Source of the DNA: Pelecanus crispus
Taxonomy: Eukaryota > Chordata > Aves > Pelecaniformes > Pelecanidae
Length of the DNA: 64,000 bases
Assembly: GCF_030463565.1 (NCBI RefSeq)
Contig: NC_134675.1
Span: forward strand, 15,211,862 to 15,275,861
Direction of reading: 5' to 3'
A model generated the notes under the pieces. The model was not told the DNA's origin. It saw nothing but the letters and a program-made list of their open reading frames with translations, and ran no database searches. A program made the translations under genes and the position numbers. This document shows positions 9,429 to 18,800 of this stretch, in pieces (the stretch's first letter is position 1; each line of letters starts with the position of its first letter).

Positions 9429-10907
9429 TCATGTGCACCTGACTTCATCTGGATCTTTGCGTAACTGCTCATTGTTCAAGTCAATATAAATCACCTCCAG
9501 CACGCCTAATTCCCTCAGGTACTGGATACCCTTCTCTACGGTGGTCCATTTGCTTGGGCGGTATAAAACATCCTCCTTGAAGGGATACCTTTCCTTCATG
9601 CTTGACAGAAGTCGCCTCCAGAGGCTGAGCGGTTTTGCCCCTTTTCCAATTGCTTTGTCAATGCCCCCTTCCCTGGAAAGGGATCCCAGCTGCTTGGCTT
9701 CCTAACCCTCCAAATCCAGGCTACTGGCCCCGTTATCCCAGCATCGGAGCAGCCAGTTAATGATGTGCTCGCCTGGATGACGACCGAAATCTTTTCGCAT
9801 ATCTCGCAGCTCACTCAGGGATAGGGATCGGGTGTTTACCATCTCATTTATGGGTTCTTCCTCCTCTGGTTCTCGTGATGGCCCTGGTTCATGTTCATCC
9901 CTTACTAAACAAACTGATTTCCTCGTGTATTTTTTCTTCTGTATAGGGGCAACTGATACCAGCATGGGTTGGTTCTCTGGTTTAGCCGCAGTGTCTGTCA
10001 CTGGGGTTTGAATAGCCGCAGTGCCCATGGCTGTGGTTTGAGTGGCCGCAGTGCTCATGGCTGTGGCTGGAGTAGCCACAGTGCCTGGGGCAGGGGTTTG
10101 AGTAGCTGCAAGGCCTGTAGTGGGGGTTGGAGTAGCCACAGGGCCTGTAGTGGGGGTTTGAGTAGCCACAGTGCTTGTCGTTTTGTCATCAGATCCAGAG
10201 ACCTTCTCTTTCTTTTGAGGGTACTGAATAGTGTTGACCACGGCTCGATAGGCATGGGCCAGTCCCCAGCATGTTGCAATGATTTGTGTCTCTCTGGAGC
10301 TACCAGGGTGACAACATACTTCTTCCAAATACTTTACTAATTCTTCAGGATTCTGCACTTGTTCAGGGGTGAAGTTCCAAAACACTGGAGGTGCCCACTG
10401 CCCTAGGTACTTGCGCATACGTTCCCACACACCCTTCCACTCATAATTATCGAGCCTTGGGGTAGATCTCTGGATGGTATTTTTAAACTGCTTACTGACC
10501 TTTATCAAAACGGAAACAACATTCCCAAGAAGTATCAATAGAAGTATCTTAACTGCCCAGGGGTGTTCAAGATACTGGAAAGTTGTTGTAATGAAGGAGG
10601 AAACATCATAGAAGAAAGCAGCAAAGGTGCCATTCTGTATTTCCTCCACAACAAGCCTCTCAGAGTAAGAAGTATAATTGCTAACTCTCTCTATGAGGTA
10701 GTACCCGAAGTACAGTAGTGACTTCTGTATGAAACCCAAATACCAAAGAATGCTCAAGGTCAGGGTTTTGATAAGGAGCCTCCCAAGCAAAAGATCATGA
10801 ATCACTGCAGAGCATAGCACACTACACAAACTGACAGCAAGCTTTAACGCGTGCTGCAAAAAAAAGAACATGGTGCAGATCAGAAGAACTAATATCGTGA
10901 CCGGCAA
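9429..10907 (-). pseudogene. gag: ERV-A gag, N-terminal part with hydrophobic leader
   Basis: The frame opens only about 60 bases after the primer-binding site. Residues 1 to about 150 hold several hydrophobic stretches that look like membrane segments, unusual for Gag. Next comes a block (YLGQWAPPVFWNFTPEQVQ, then a Cys-containing helix) well conserved in ERV-D. Then follow about six Thr/Ala/Pro repeats (9990-10180), an acidic patch, and SLSELRDMRKDFGRHPGEH. A TAG at 9702-9704 interrupts the frame, which continues to a TGA at 9429. Gag identity rests on position and on the downstream pol; the N-terminal function is unknown. Confidence 0.75.
9990..10180 (-). repeat. 30-bp minisatellite inside gag
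   Basis: About six tandem 30-bp units on the + strand begin with variants of GTTTGAGTAGCCGCAGTGCC and encode 10-residue Thr/Ala/Pro repeats in Gag. The unit length is a multiple of three, so copy number can vary without breaking the frame. ERV-D has only about one and a half units at 61010-61050. Confidence 0.8.
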
Positions 10908-10965
10908 CTGTTAACAGACTCCTTAATACACTCTGGTTAATCTGTTGTTATCTCAAACCCTTCAT

Positions 10966-10983
10966 GCCCCACGTTGGGCGCCA
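10966..10983 (-). other. ERV-A primer-binding site, tRNA-Lys1,2 type
   Basis: The minus strand reads TGGCGCCCAACGTGGGGC, the complement of the 3' end of tRNA-Lys1,2 as used by Mason-Pfizer virus and spumaviruses. It lies 8 bases after the 5' LTR. The match to that 18-base motif is perfect. Confidence 0.9.
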
Positions 10984-10991
10984 AAAAGGAC

Positions 10992-11562
10992 TGTCGTGGT
11001 TTAGCCCCAGCCAGCAACTAAGCACCACGCAGCCGCTCGCTCACTCCCCCTACCCCGATGGGATGGGGGAGAGAATCGGAGGAGTAAGAGCGAGAAAAAC
11101 TCCTGGGTTGAGATAAGAACAGTTTAATAATTGAAATAAAGTAAAATAGTAATGCTAATAGTAACAGTATAATAATGATAATAATAATAATGATACATGA
11201 AGCAAGTGATGCACAATGCAATTGCTCACCACCCGCCGACCGATACCCAGACAGTTCCCGAGCAGCGATCGCTGCTCCCTGGCCACCCCCCCCCAGTTTA
11301 TATACTGAGCGTGACGTCATATGGTATGGAATAGCCCTTTGGTCAGTTTGGATCAACTATTCTGGCTGTGCCCCCTCCCAGCTTCTTGTGCGCCTGGCAG
11401 AGCATGGGAAGCTGAAAAAGTCCTTGACTAGCATAAGCAGTACTCAGCAACAACTAAAAACATCAGCATGTTATCAACATTCTTCTCCTACTAAATCCAA
11501 AACACAGCACTGTGCCTGCTGCTAGGAAGAAAATTAACTCTATCCCAGCCGAAACCAGGACA
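10992..11562 (-). repeat. ERV-A 5' LTR
   Basis: This 571-bp LTR is the promoter of ERV-A on the minus strand. It has a perfect cAMP-response element TGACGTCA (11312-11319) just upstream of a TATATAA box (11298-11304), then a G-run near the expected start site, then the 18-bp palindrome GAGCAGCGATCGCTGCTC (11260-11277). (ATT/ATA)n-rich sequence precedes the pyrimidine-rich U5 end. Confidence 0.94.
11298..11319 (-). promoter_or_regulatory. CRE plus TATA box of ERV-A LTR
   Basis: TGACGTCA and TATATAA are separated by 7 bases. The same pair occurs in the solo LTR at 36717-36738. It is degraded at CpG sites in the 3' LTR near 800 and in the LTR at 39536-40121. In ERV-D the CRE is intact but the TATA box is lost. 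Confidence 0.75.
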
Positions 11563-11563
11563 C

Positions 11564-12328
11564 TTAGGAAGTTATCCTCAATGCATTCCAGGAATCTCCT
11601 GGATTGCCTACAGCTCGCCGTGATGCTTTTCCAGCAGATGTCAGGGTGGTGAAGTCCCCCAGCAGGACAAGAGTCTGCAAGCGCGAAGCCTCCTGGAGCT
11701 GGAGGAAGAAGGCTTCGTCAGCAGGCTCCCCTTGATCAGGCAGCCTGTAGTAGACACCAACCACAAGGTTCCCTTTGTTGCCTCTGATTCTTACCCATAA
11801 GCTTTCGGCCTGCTCGTGGCTATTCTTCAGGGACAGCTCTTCACACTGTATTGATTTCTTTATGTAGAGGGCAACGCCTCCGCCCCTCCTTCCTCGCCTG
11901 TCCCTTCTGAACAGCCTGTAGCCATCAATAGCCACATTCCAGTCGTGGGATTCGTCCCACCAGGTTTCAGTTATGGCAATCAGGTCACAGGTTTCTAGCA
12001 GCACAGTAGCTTCCAGCTGCTCCTGTTTGTTCCCCATGCTGCGTGCGTTCGTGTAGAGGCATTTCATCTGGGCTGTTGGCCGTGTTGCCACCTTAGTGGA
12101 ATAGCCCTTGTTTCCCTTGAGGCGTTTCACAGAGGTTTCCTTGTTAGCTCCTACTACCTCAGGAGCCCCCAGCTCATCTCTGCAAGACTTCGACTGTGCT
12201 GCAGCATCCCCATCATGCCTCTGGGCAACAGGTTGAGGGCTCATAGTAGCACCCCGTCCCTCTAACCATTGTGTACCATCCCAGAGCTTGTCACAGGCAA
12301 GCCTGATATATTCCCCCTCCCCCTTCAC
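11564..12328 (-). pseudogene. CR1-A ORF2, endonuclease domain
   Basis: N-terminal AP-endonuclease domain of the CR1 LINE polyprotein, which nicks target DNA. Recognisable motifs in order are LYTNARSMGNK, AITETWWDESHDW, GYRLFRRDR, GVALYIKK and LLGDF. The frame degenerates after LLGDF and is cut by ERV-A. There is no ATG at the start: the ORF begins right after the ORF1 stop, as in CR1-D. The spacing implies a coupled or reinitiated translation of ORF2. Confidence 0.87.
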
Positions 12329-12330
12329 AT

Positions 12331-13464
12331 CTAGTTTAAAGCCCTGTCAATGAGTCCTGCAAGCTCCTGAGCAAAGATCCTCTTTCCCCTTTGAGAAAGG
12401 TGACTCCCAGTTGACGCCAGCAAGCCTGGTGCCGTGTAGGCTGTCCCATTGTCAAAAAACCCAAAGTTATGACGGTGGCACCAGCCACATAGACATATAT
12501 TAAGAGATTGGGTCCACCTGTTCCTACCAATGTCACCTCCCACAACTGGAAGGAGGGAGGAAAAGATGACCTGTGCCCCCGATTCCCTCACTAACCGTCC
12601 CAAGGCCCTGAAGTCTCTTTTAATCACCCTTGGGCTGTGCACTGCAACTTCGTCACCACCCACGTGGAAGAGCAGTAATGGGTAGTAGTCCGAGGGCCGT
12701 ACCAGGCTGGGAAGTCTCCTGGTGATATCTCTGACCCGGGCTCCTGGGAGGCAGCAGACTTCCCTATGAGGAGGGTCCACCTGGCATATTGGACCCTCCG
12801 TTCCCCTCAGGAGGGAGTCTCCTACAACTATGCCCTGTCTTTTCTTCCTTGTGGAGGTGGTAGTAATATGGGGGGTAGGTCTTTGTAGTCTTGGGTACTC
12901 TTCTGGTGTAGATGGATCGACGTCCACATCGTCCACTGACTGGTCCTCCACATCTAGAGCCTCATACCTATTGTGCAGAGGCACCTGGGGGGTCACGGTG
13001 GGCAAGGAAAGGGTTCGCTTGCTGCCCCAATTGTGGACTTGTTTCCACTCGCCGCTTCCCTCTGAGACCCTGCCTACATCCTGGTGAGGGGAGGATACTG
13101 GATCCCTTTGGTCACAGGCTTTCTCTGGAGGCTGTCCCTGGTCAGGTTTCTGGGAGGTCAGAGCGTGGTTCCACCAGTCTATCTCCTGCTCAGACTCCCT
13201 GATGCTCCGTAGCCTGTCTACTTCCTCCCTTAGCTCTGCCACCAGGCCGAGTAGATAGTCCACTTGGTCACAGCATACACAGCTGTTCCCTCCACTGCCA
13301 TCTGTTCCCAGTGCAAGCTGGTGGCACTCCCTGCGGCCAGAGACCTGGACGGCTGTGTGTTTCCCTGGGAGCTCAGTCTGGGTAGATACAGCCTTTCTGG
13401 GTAGTGCAGAGGATACAGCCTTCCGCCGGGTGGATACCATGGCCATGCCAAGGCTCCCTCTCAC
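12331..13464 (-). CDS. CR1-A ORF1, 377 codons, open
   Basis: CR1 ORF1 protein, an RNA-binding/chaperone-type factor with an esterase fold. The family start is probably the Met at 13440 (MVSTRRKAV). An N-terminal Cys-containing region leads to a coiled-coil-like segment (LVAELREEVDRLRSIRE), a linker, then an SGNH/GDSL esterase domain: VGDSLLRG carries the Ser, HVGGDEVA replaces the usual GxND block, and SHLSQRG carries the His. The frame is uninterrupted to TAG at 12331. The element cannot be active because ORF2 is broken. Base composition is GC-rich compared with the intronic DNA around it. Confidence 0.88.
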   Translation of the reverse strand: MRGSLGMAMVSTRRKAVSSALPRKAVSTQTELPGKHTAVQVSGRRECHQLALGTDGSGGNSCVCCDQVDYLLGLVAELREEVDRLRSIRESEQEIDWWNHALTSQKPDQGQPPEKACDQRDPVSSPHQDVGRVSEGSGEWKQVHNWGSKRTLSLPTVTPQVPLHNRYEALDVEDQSVDDVDVDPSTPEEYPRLQRPTPHITTTSTRKKRQGIVVGDSLLRGTEGPICQVDPPHREVCCLPGARVRDITRRLPSLVRPSDYYPLLLFHVGGDEVAVHSPRVIKRDFRALGRLVRESGAQVIFSSLLPVVGGDIGRNRWTQSLNICLCGWCHRHNFGFFDNGTAYTAPGLLASTGSHLSQRGKRIFAQELAGLIDRALN

Positions 13465-13880
13465 CAGCTGAACTTACTGAACCTACCTCTTGAGCTAGGA
13501 GGGGGACTTGGCCTTCCCCGCACGCCCTGCCCACGCAAACTGCCACGCCACGCCCTGTTCGCCATGCTCATGGTAGCTTGCGCTCCCTGGGGGCTGCTGT
13601 TATAGGTGAGGTGGTTTGGCCGCCGTCACTCCTGTCCCCACCCACGCTGCGTCAGAGCTGCCGCATGTCAGCAGCTCGCCCTTTCCCGCTCTTTCCCGCT
13701 CTGGGGGGGGCTGGGGTGCCCTCTCTCTCCCTGCACTTTTGCTGCCTTAGGAAGGGTGCCCTGGCATGAGCCTCTGCTCTGGAGTCCTTTGCCTCGGTGA
13801 CTTCGTTGAAATGGCAGTTACACCGCGTTTTAAACTGCTACCGTCACTCCTGTCCCTGCCCATGCTGAGTCATATCATAG
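13465..13880 (-). mobile_element. CR1-A 5' untranslated region
   Basis: GC-rich sequence upstream of ORF1, homologous to 42830-43030 in CR1-D. A module starting CCGTCACTCCTGTCCC occurs twice (13622 and 13841), suggesting tandem promoter units. The exact 5' end is uncertain, roughly 13870-13880. No clear target duplication was found. Confidence 0.65.
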
Positions 13881-14204
13881 TGAGGACTGAAGACCTTAAA
13901 ATGGCTTCTCAATGGACCCCTCTGTTTGCGTAGCAGAGATGTGGAACCAATTTGTGACTTTGCTGGAAGGGGAGTACATGCTTCTCATGGAAGACACATA
14001 TGTGGTTAGATGATCACAGGATTTGTTTTTCCAAGATATGTGAAACCTATAGAAATTTTTGAACTCTACAAATTCACATTTTCACTAGTAATCGTCATTA
14101 ATTCATTCCGTGTTACTGAGCTAATGTAAGAGTACTTTTACAAGTATTTAACAAGAAGACCATGTAGCGTAGTCTTTGCCAAGTTTCTACTCTTGTCTCT
14201 CTAC
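13881..14204. other. No feature recognised
   Basis: About 320 bases of A+T-rich, non-repetitive sequence lie between CR1-A and ERV-C. I see no gene, exon or repeat. TCTAC at 14200-14204 is the left target duplication of ERV-C. Confidence 0.5.
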
Positions 14205-14833
14205 TGTATTGGGTCTGGCTGAGATGGAGTTAATCTTCCCCACAGCAGCCCTCATAGTGCTGTGCTTTGCATTGGTAGCTAGAATGGTGTTGATAACACA
14301 CCAGTGTTTTGGCTACTGCTGAGCAGTGCTCCCACAGCATCAAGGCTGTCTCTCCAACATTTCCCCCCCTCACCAGTAGGCTGGGGGTGGGCAAGATCTT
14401 GGGAGGGGACATAGCCAGGACAGCTGACCCAACCTGACCAAAGGGATATTCCATACCATATGATGTCTGCTCAGCAATAAAAGCTAAGAGAAAGGAGGAG
14501 GAAGGGGGGCATTTGTTATTTACCACGTTTGTCTTCCAGAGCAACTGCTATGCATACCGAAGCCCTGCTTCCCAGGAAGTGGCTGGACATCGCCTGCTAA
14601 TGGGAAGTAGAGAATAAAATCTTTGTTTCCTTTTTTTTGCTTCTGCATGTGGCCTTTGCTTTTCCTTTTTTTTTTTTTTTTTTTTTAATTAAACTGCCTT
14701 TATCTTGACCTATGAGGTTTTTGGTTTGGTTTTTTTTTTCCATCTCATTTTCTCCCCACCTGTCCTGCTGAGGAGGGGAGTGATAGAGCGGCTTGATGGC
14801 ACCTGGCATCCAGCCAAGGCCAAACCCACCACA
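14205..14833 (+). repeat. ERV-C 5' LTR
   Basis: A 629-bp LTR from TGTATTGGGT to CACCACA. The first half aligns with the ERV-A LTR (GAGTTAAT, GTTGATAACA, GACCAAAGGG.ATTCCATACC). The second half, with AATAAA (14613-14618) and a T-run, ends in a U5 like that of the LTR at 31345-32452. It is thus a composite LTR type. Confidence 0.85.
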
Positions 14834-14841
14834 GTCCTTTC

Positions 14842-14859
14842 TGGTGCCCAACATGGGGT
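14842..14859 (+). other. ERV-C primer-binding site
   Basis: TGGTGCCCAACATGGGGT lies 8 bases after the LTR. It differs from the tRNA-Lys1,2 site at three positions, all explicable as CpG or C-to-T decay. Confidence 0.75.
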
Positions 14860-15162
14860 ATGAGCAATTTGAGATAACAGTAATAATTGGGAGAGGTAAC
14901 GGGCAAAGCATGGACTGAACAATCTTAGAGAATGGAATAATCATGGGGAATTTCGGTTGTTGTAATTGTGGTGAAGGGATGAGGGGTGGATTGCATGTAA
15001 ATTGTCCACTTTTGTTTGGTGTTGTGATGATGTTATTTTGATTTTGGTGTGGGGAATTTTTTTTTTTTTGTTGATGTGAGTGAAGTTTGTGAGGATTGTG
15101 CGATGAATGTGGATTTTAATGATAATTCTTAAATATGTGATTCACAGAGGCAAGGGGTGGAA
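14860..15162 (+). other. ERV-C internal remnant
   Basis: About 300 bases with no coding frame. It begins like a retroviral leader (TTTGAGATAACA, shared with ERV-A) and ends in a purine tract AGGCAAGGGGTGGAA beside the second LTR. All genes are missing, either by deletion or because the element is a non-autonomous form. Confidence 0.7.
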
Positions 15163-15858
15163 TGTACTGGGTTTGCGTGGCAAGGTTTTGGTAGCAGGGG
15201 GGCTACAGGGGTGGCTTCTGTGAGAAGCTGCCAGAAGCTTCCCCTATGTCCGATAGAGCCAATGTCAGCCAGCTCCAAGACGGACCCACTGCTGGCCAAG
15301 GCCAAGCCAGTCAGCGACAGTGGTAGCGCCTCTGTGATAACATATTTAAGAAGGGGAAAAAAACTCAAAGGAACACAAAAAACTGCAGCTGGAGTGAGGA
15401 GTGAGAATATGTGAGAGAAACAACTCTGCAGACACCAAGGTCAGTGAAGAAGGAGGGGGAGGAGGTGCTCCAGGCACCGGAGCAGAGATTCCCCTGCAGC
15501 CCATGGTGAAGACCATGGTGAGGCATGTTGTCCCCCTGCAGCACATGGAGGTCCACAGTGGAGCAGATATCCACCTGCAGCCCGTGGAGGACCCCACACC
15601 AGAGCAGGTGGATGCCTGAAGGAGGCTGTGACCCCGTGGGAAGCCCTTGCTGAAGCAGGCTCCTGGCAGGACCTGTGGACCCATGGAGAGAGAGGAGCCC
15701 ACGCTGGAGCAGGTTTGCTGGCAGGACTTGTGACCCCACAGGGGACCCACACTGGAGCAGTCTGCTCCTGAAGGACTGCACCCCGTGGAAGGGACCCACG
15801 CTAGAGCAGTTTGTGGAGGACTGTCCTTATGCATCCTGCCAAGGTCAAACTCACCACA
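15163..15858 (+). repeat. ERV-C 3' LTR, internally deleted
   Basis: This LTR begins TGTACTGGGTTTG and follows the 31345-32452 LTR through its GC-rich repeats (motif CCCACGCTGGAGCAG). It then jumps at about 15822 to a short LTR end CCAAGGTCAAACTCACCACA. The R/U5 region is missing, so the LTR is about 696 bp against 1108 bp for the related full LTR. Confidence 0.8.
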
Positions 15859-18800
15859 TCTACTCAGTATAAAAGAAATTTAGATTTATTGTGAGACTCT
15901 AAAATAACAAGTTGTAGCCATAACCCAGTCTGGATGCAATGTTCAGGTCTATAATGCGTCTCTCAAGAACTGTGCACTGTGGAAGAAAAAGTGACCTTAA
16001 CCTTTTTTAAATTCCTAACACTGAAACCCGGAAATGTCATTGAAGTGTATTGTTTTATTGCAGATCTTAAAGCAAAGTTCATGCTGAAGCTGGACTATGA
16101 TCAGACTGATGTTAAAGACAAAATTGTATTATACAAAGCTATATTTTAAGTGAACTGTAGAAATGAGTATAATGAAATGATAATAAATGATAGAAATGAT
16201 TAAATTATAATAGTGTAAAATGATGATTGATACAGGTTCATATAGATCAAGTTTAAGGAGTTTAAATGCCCAACACAGTGGCGCGGGGTGGGGAGAAAAT
16301 ACCACTTTCATAATTGCAAACCAAATCACGTTTTGAGTGGTGGTCTCTCTGTAGCCAAAGGAGCTGCTATAGGTTCATGCCAAGTTAGCCATGCTTGTGG
16401 CAGACACCTGCATATTTGTGTGACAGACTAACATATAAAGAACAAAGAAATGTATCTTCCATTAAGAGAGTGACTAGGAGTTTTGGGAGAGGGAGTATGC
16501 TTTAGGAGGAGTGTGATGCCAGATGCATCTGAAGGAAGAGGCACAGAAAGACAGACTTCAGCTAGAGAACTTTGCTGTCTGAGTCCCTGATGTGCTAAGT
16601 GTGATGTCTTCACCAGCCATACAGCCAAGCCTCCTTGATGGCAGAAAGAAAAACTTTTTAGGGACTAGAAGACCTTGTGAAGGGTTGGTTATAATCAAAG
16701 AAGTTACAGAGTTGATTAGCCACATATATTAGTGTGGGTTACTATGGGAAAGTATCTGCAAGATCATAAAGGGCATGGGTGACTTTTTTTTATAAACCTT
16801 AATTTTACTTTTGTCTAAGTAATTTTGAGGGTTTTTTGTTTTAAAAGGCTAACTATTCTAATAAAGCCAGGCTTTTACATTTAAAAGCTTGTTTGTTCAT
16901 CACTAGGGAGCTTGCTGTAAGGAAAGTGTTTAGGCAGATCCACAATGGAGCTTTGGCCAGCTTGGAGTCTTGTCACACTTTGTTTATTAGATAGTAAGGA
17001 AGTTTGTCTGATCTGTTTTGAATTGGACATTAATGAGCCTAGAAGATAGCAGGGTTTATTGTTGCTAGCTATTACATATAAAACTTTCTGTATACTTTCT
17101 GAACTTTAGAATTATATTGCTGGTCTATTTATTATTATTTAAAGTATTCTGTGTACAGTAATTTTAAATCAGAGCTCAATTAGTCTTGGAACAGGGTAAG
17201 AAATGGAACTTCCTGCTCTTAAGGGCTCATCCCAAGATGTTTTGACAGGAAAAAAAATGCATAAGCAGTCAAAAAAAGGCAAAACAGGATAATGTGGACC
17301 CATATTGCTTACAAAGAGAAAGGAAGAAAGCATATTACCTTTCCAGAGGTCAGCAGTAGAAGAAAGGAGGAGGACTGTATGAGAGTGGAACTGTAAAAAG
17401 TATGTTTTATACTTCTGCAAGTTTATCTGTCACAAAAGTTACCTAAAGGTCAGGGTGGATGTGGGCAGAGGCAAGTATTAATTGGGAATTTTGTGAGAAT
17501 TACTTTACTGTTGGGGACAGAATAAAAGGTTTAAATGGAGTTGTCACTTAGTGATTTAGATTGCATATTCATTTAATTTGAAGGCAAAATAAGCGTTGTC
17601 AAGTTTATATGATTTCTAAGGGGAAATTTGAGTGATGAAATGATACTTGTCATTGTGGGAGTTTGAAAAGAGAGGATTGTGTGAGAGAGGTCTGTTTCCT
17701 GGTTATCTCCTCAGTTAAGTGCCTGACATTAGGAACAAACTTGCAATGAAACCTGTTGAAAATTAAACAAGTGCTCTGGGATCCAAGTAATACTTTCTAT
17801 TAACTTTTAAATATTAATATTTCAGATCACGTAATATTTCAGATCACATGATATTTCAGAGTTGCTGGTATTCCTAAGCTCCAGGTTACTTTCCTATGAG
17901 AGATGCAACAAATGGAAATATCAACAACTTGTCATCTTTAAAGCAAAACTGGTGTTTTATGTATTCTTACACAGAGAGACCTCCATGGACTTATGGTTCA
18001 CATTCCTAGTCTAGTCTAAATGCCAATTTTCAACCACTTTTCAAATAGGAAGTTCTTAAGGAAAGTATATTCTTTCCAACTCATTGCAGTCCAAGGATGG
18101 GTAGAAGGCTGGGCATTTAAGAAACATACGAGGTTGCAAATTACAGTAACAGTTGAGCTTTTTCCAGAATGGTGTAGTCAAGAGAAATGGCTTTGAAAAA
18201 TGATGAAGAGGAGCAGAAACTGATTTAGGCTAGTAAACTGTCTGTCTGCTTTTGTAGAAGAGCTAAAACATCATCATGGAGAGCAGTAAGGTGTGATACC
18301 TTGCGATTTATCCCAGTTGACAGAGACACCTTGTGCCAAAAAATCAGCTCCCTCTGTATGCAGTGTAGAGGCATCTCGGAGAGAGATTCTGCTCACCTTT
18401 AATCTGGTGGGATTTTTACCCTGCTCTTCCCTATTAACTCTAATGGTATGAGATCTCTTTAATTTTTTTTTCTGGCAAAGACAGAAATTTCCAAAATGAG
18501 CAATCATCTGAGTAAAAACAATATCAGATGACATAATGCTGAGTGGAAATAATTTTGGAAGGGCATGGCATTTATACTTTTCAAAGCTGATTAATTCTTT
18601 TCCAAATTAAAAAAGACACAACCCAGACTCAAACTGAACTGTGCTAAATTTTGTTCTGACTTGCGTTTATATTACAAGAAAAAGTGTGATTCTGATCTGC
18701 CTAATTACTCAAAACCTGGCATACTCAAACCTTTACATATTCATCAGACCTCTCCACAGAGCAAGGTTTAGAGAATTTCTTGATTCATCTTTCAGACTAT

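Larger units (their letters stand above)
473..11562 (-). mobile_element. ERV-A: ERVL-like env-less provirus
   Basis: This is a provirus with two 570-575 bp LTRs (TG...CA ends) and a 5-bp target duplication CTTAG (468-472 and 11563-11567). Going down the minus strand it has a 5' LTR, a tRNA-Lys1,2 primer site, gag, protease, RT, RNase H, integrase, a 0.47 kb non-coding tail and a 3' LTR. No env belongs to this element; the env inside it belongs to the later insertion ERV-B (4304-8473). The 5-bp duplication, absence of env and lack of a CCHC zinc knuckle in Gag fit class III (ERVL/spuma-related) elements, which is an assignment by motif only. By eye the two LTRs differ at 11 substitutions plus a poly-C length change, about 2%, so the insertion is fairly young. 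Confidence 0.92.
14205..15858 (+). mobile_element. ERV-C: small provirus with two unlike LTRs
   Basis: This element is flanked by a perfect 5-bp duplication TCTAC (14200-14204 and 15859-15863). It contains an LTR (14205-14833), a primer site, 300 bases of internal sequence, a purine tract and a second LTR (15163-15858). No gag, pol or env is present. The two LTRs are not copies of each other: the first resembles the ERV-A LTR in U3, the second the LTR at 31345-32452. Confidence 0.82.

Noticed and set aside
15346-15834. Several overlapping open frames of 100-160 codons
   Set aside because: They lie in the GC-rich repeats of an LTR and recur in the LTR at 31481-32140 on both strands; they reflect composition.
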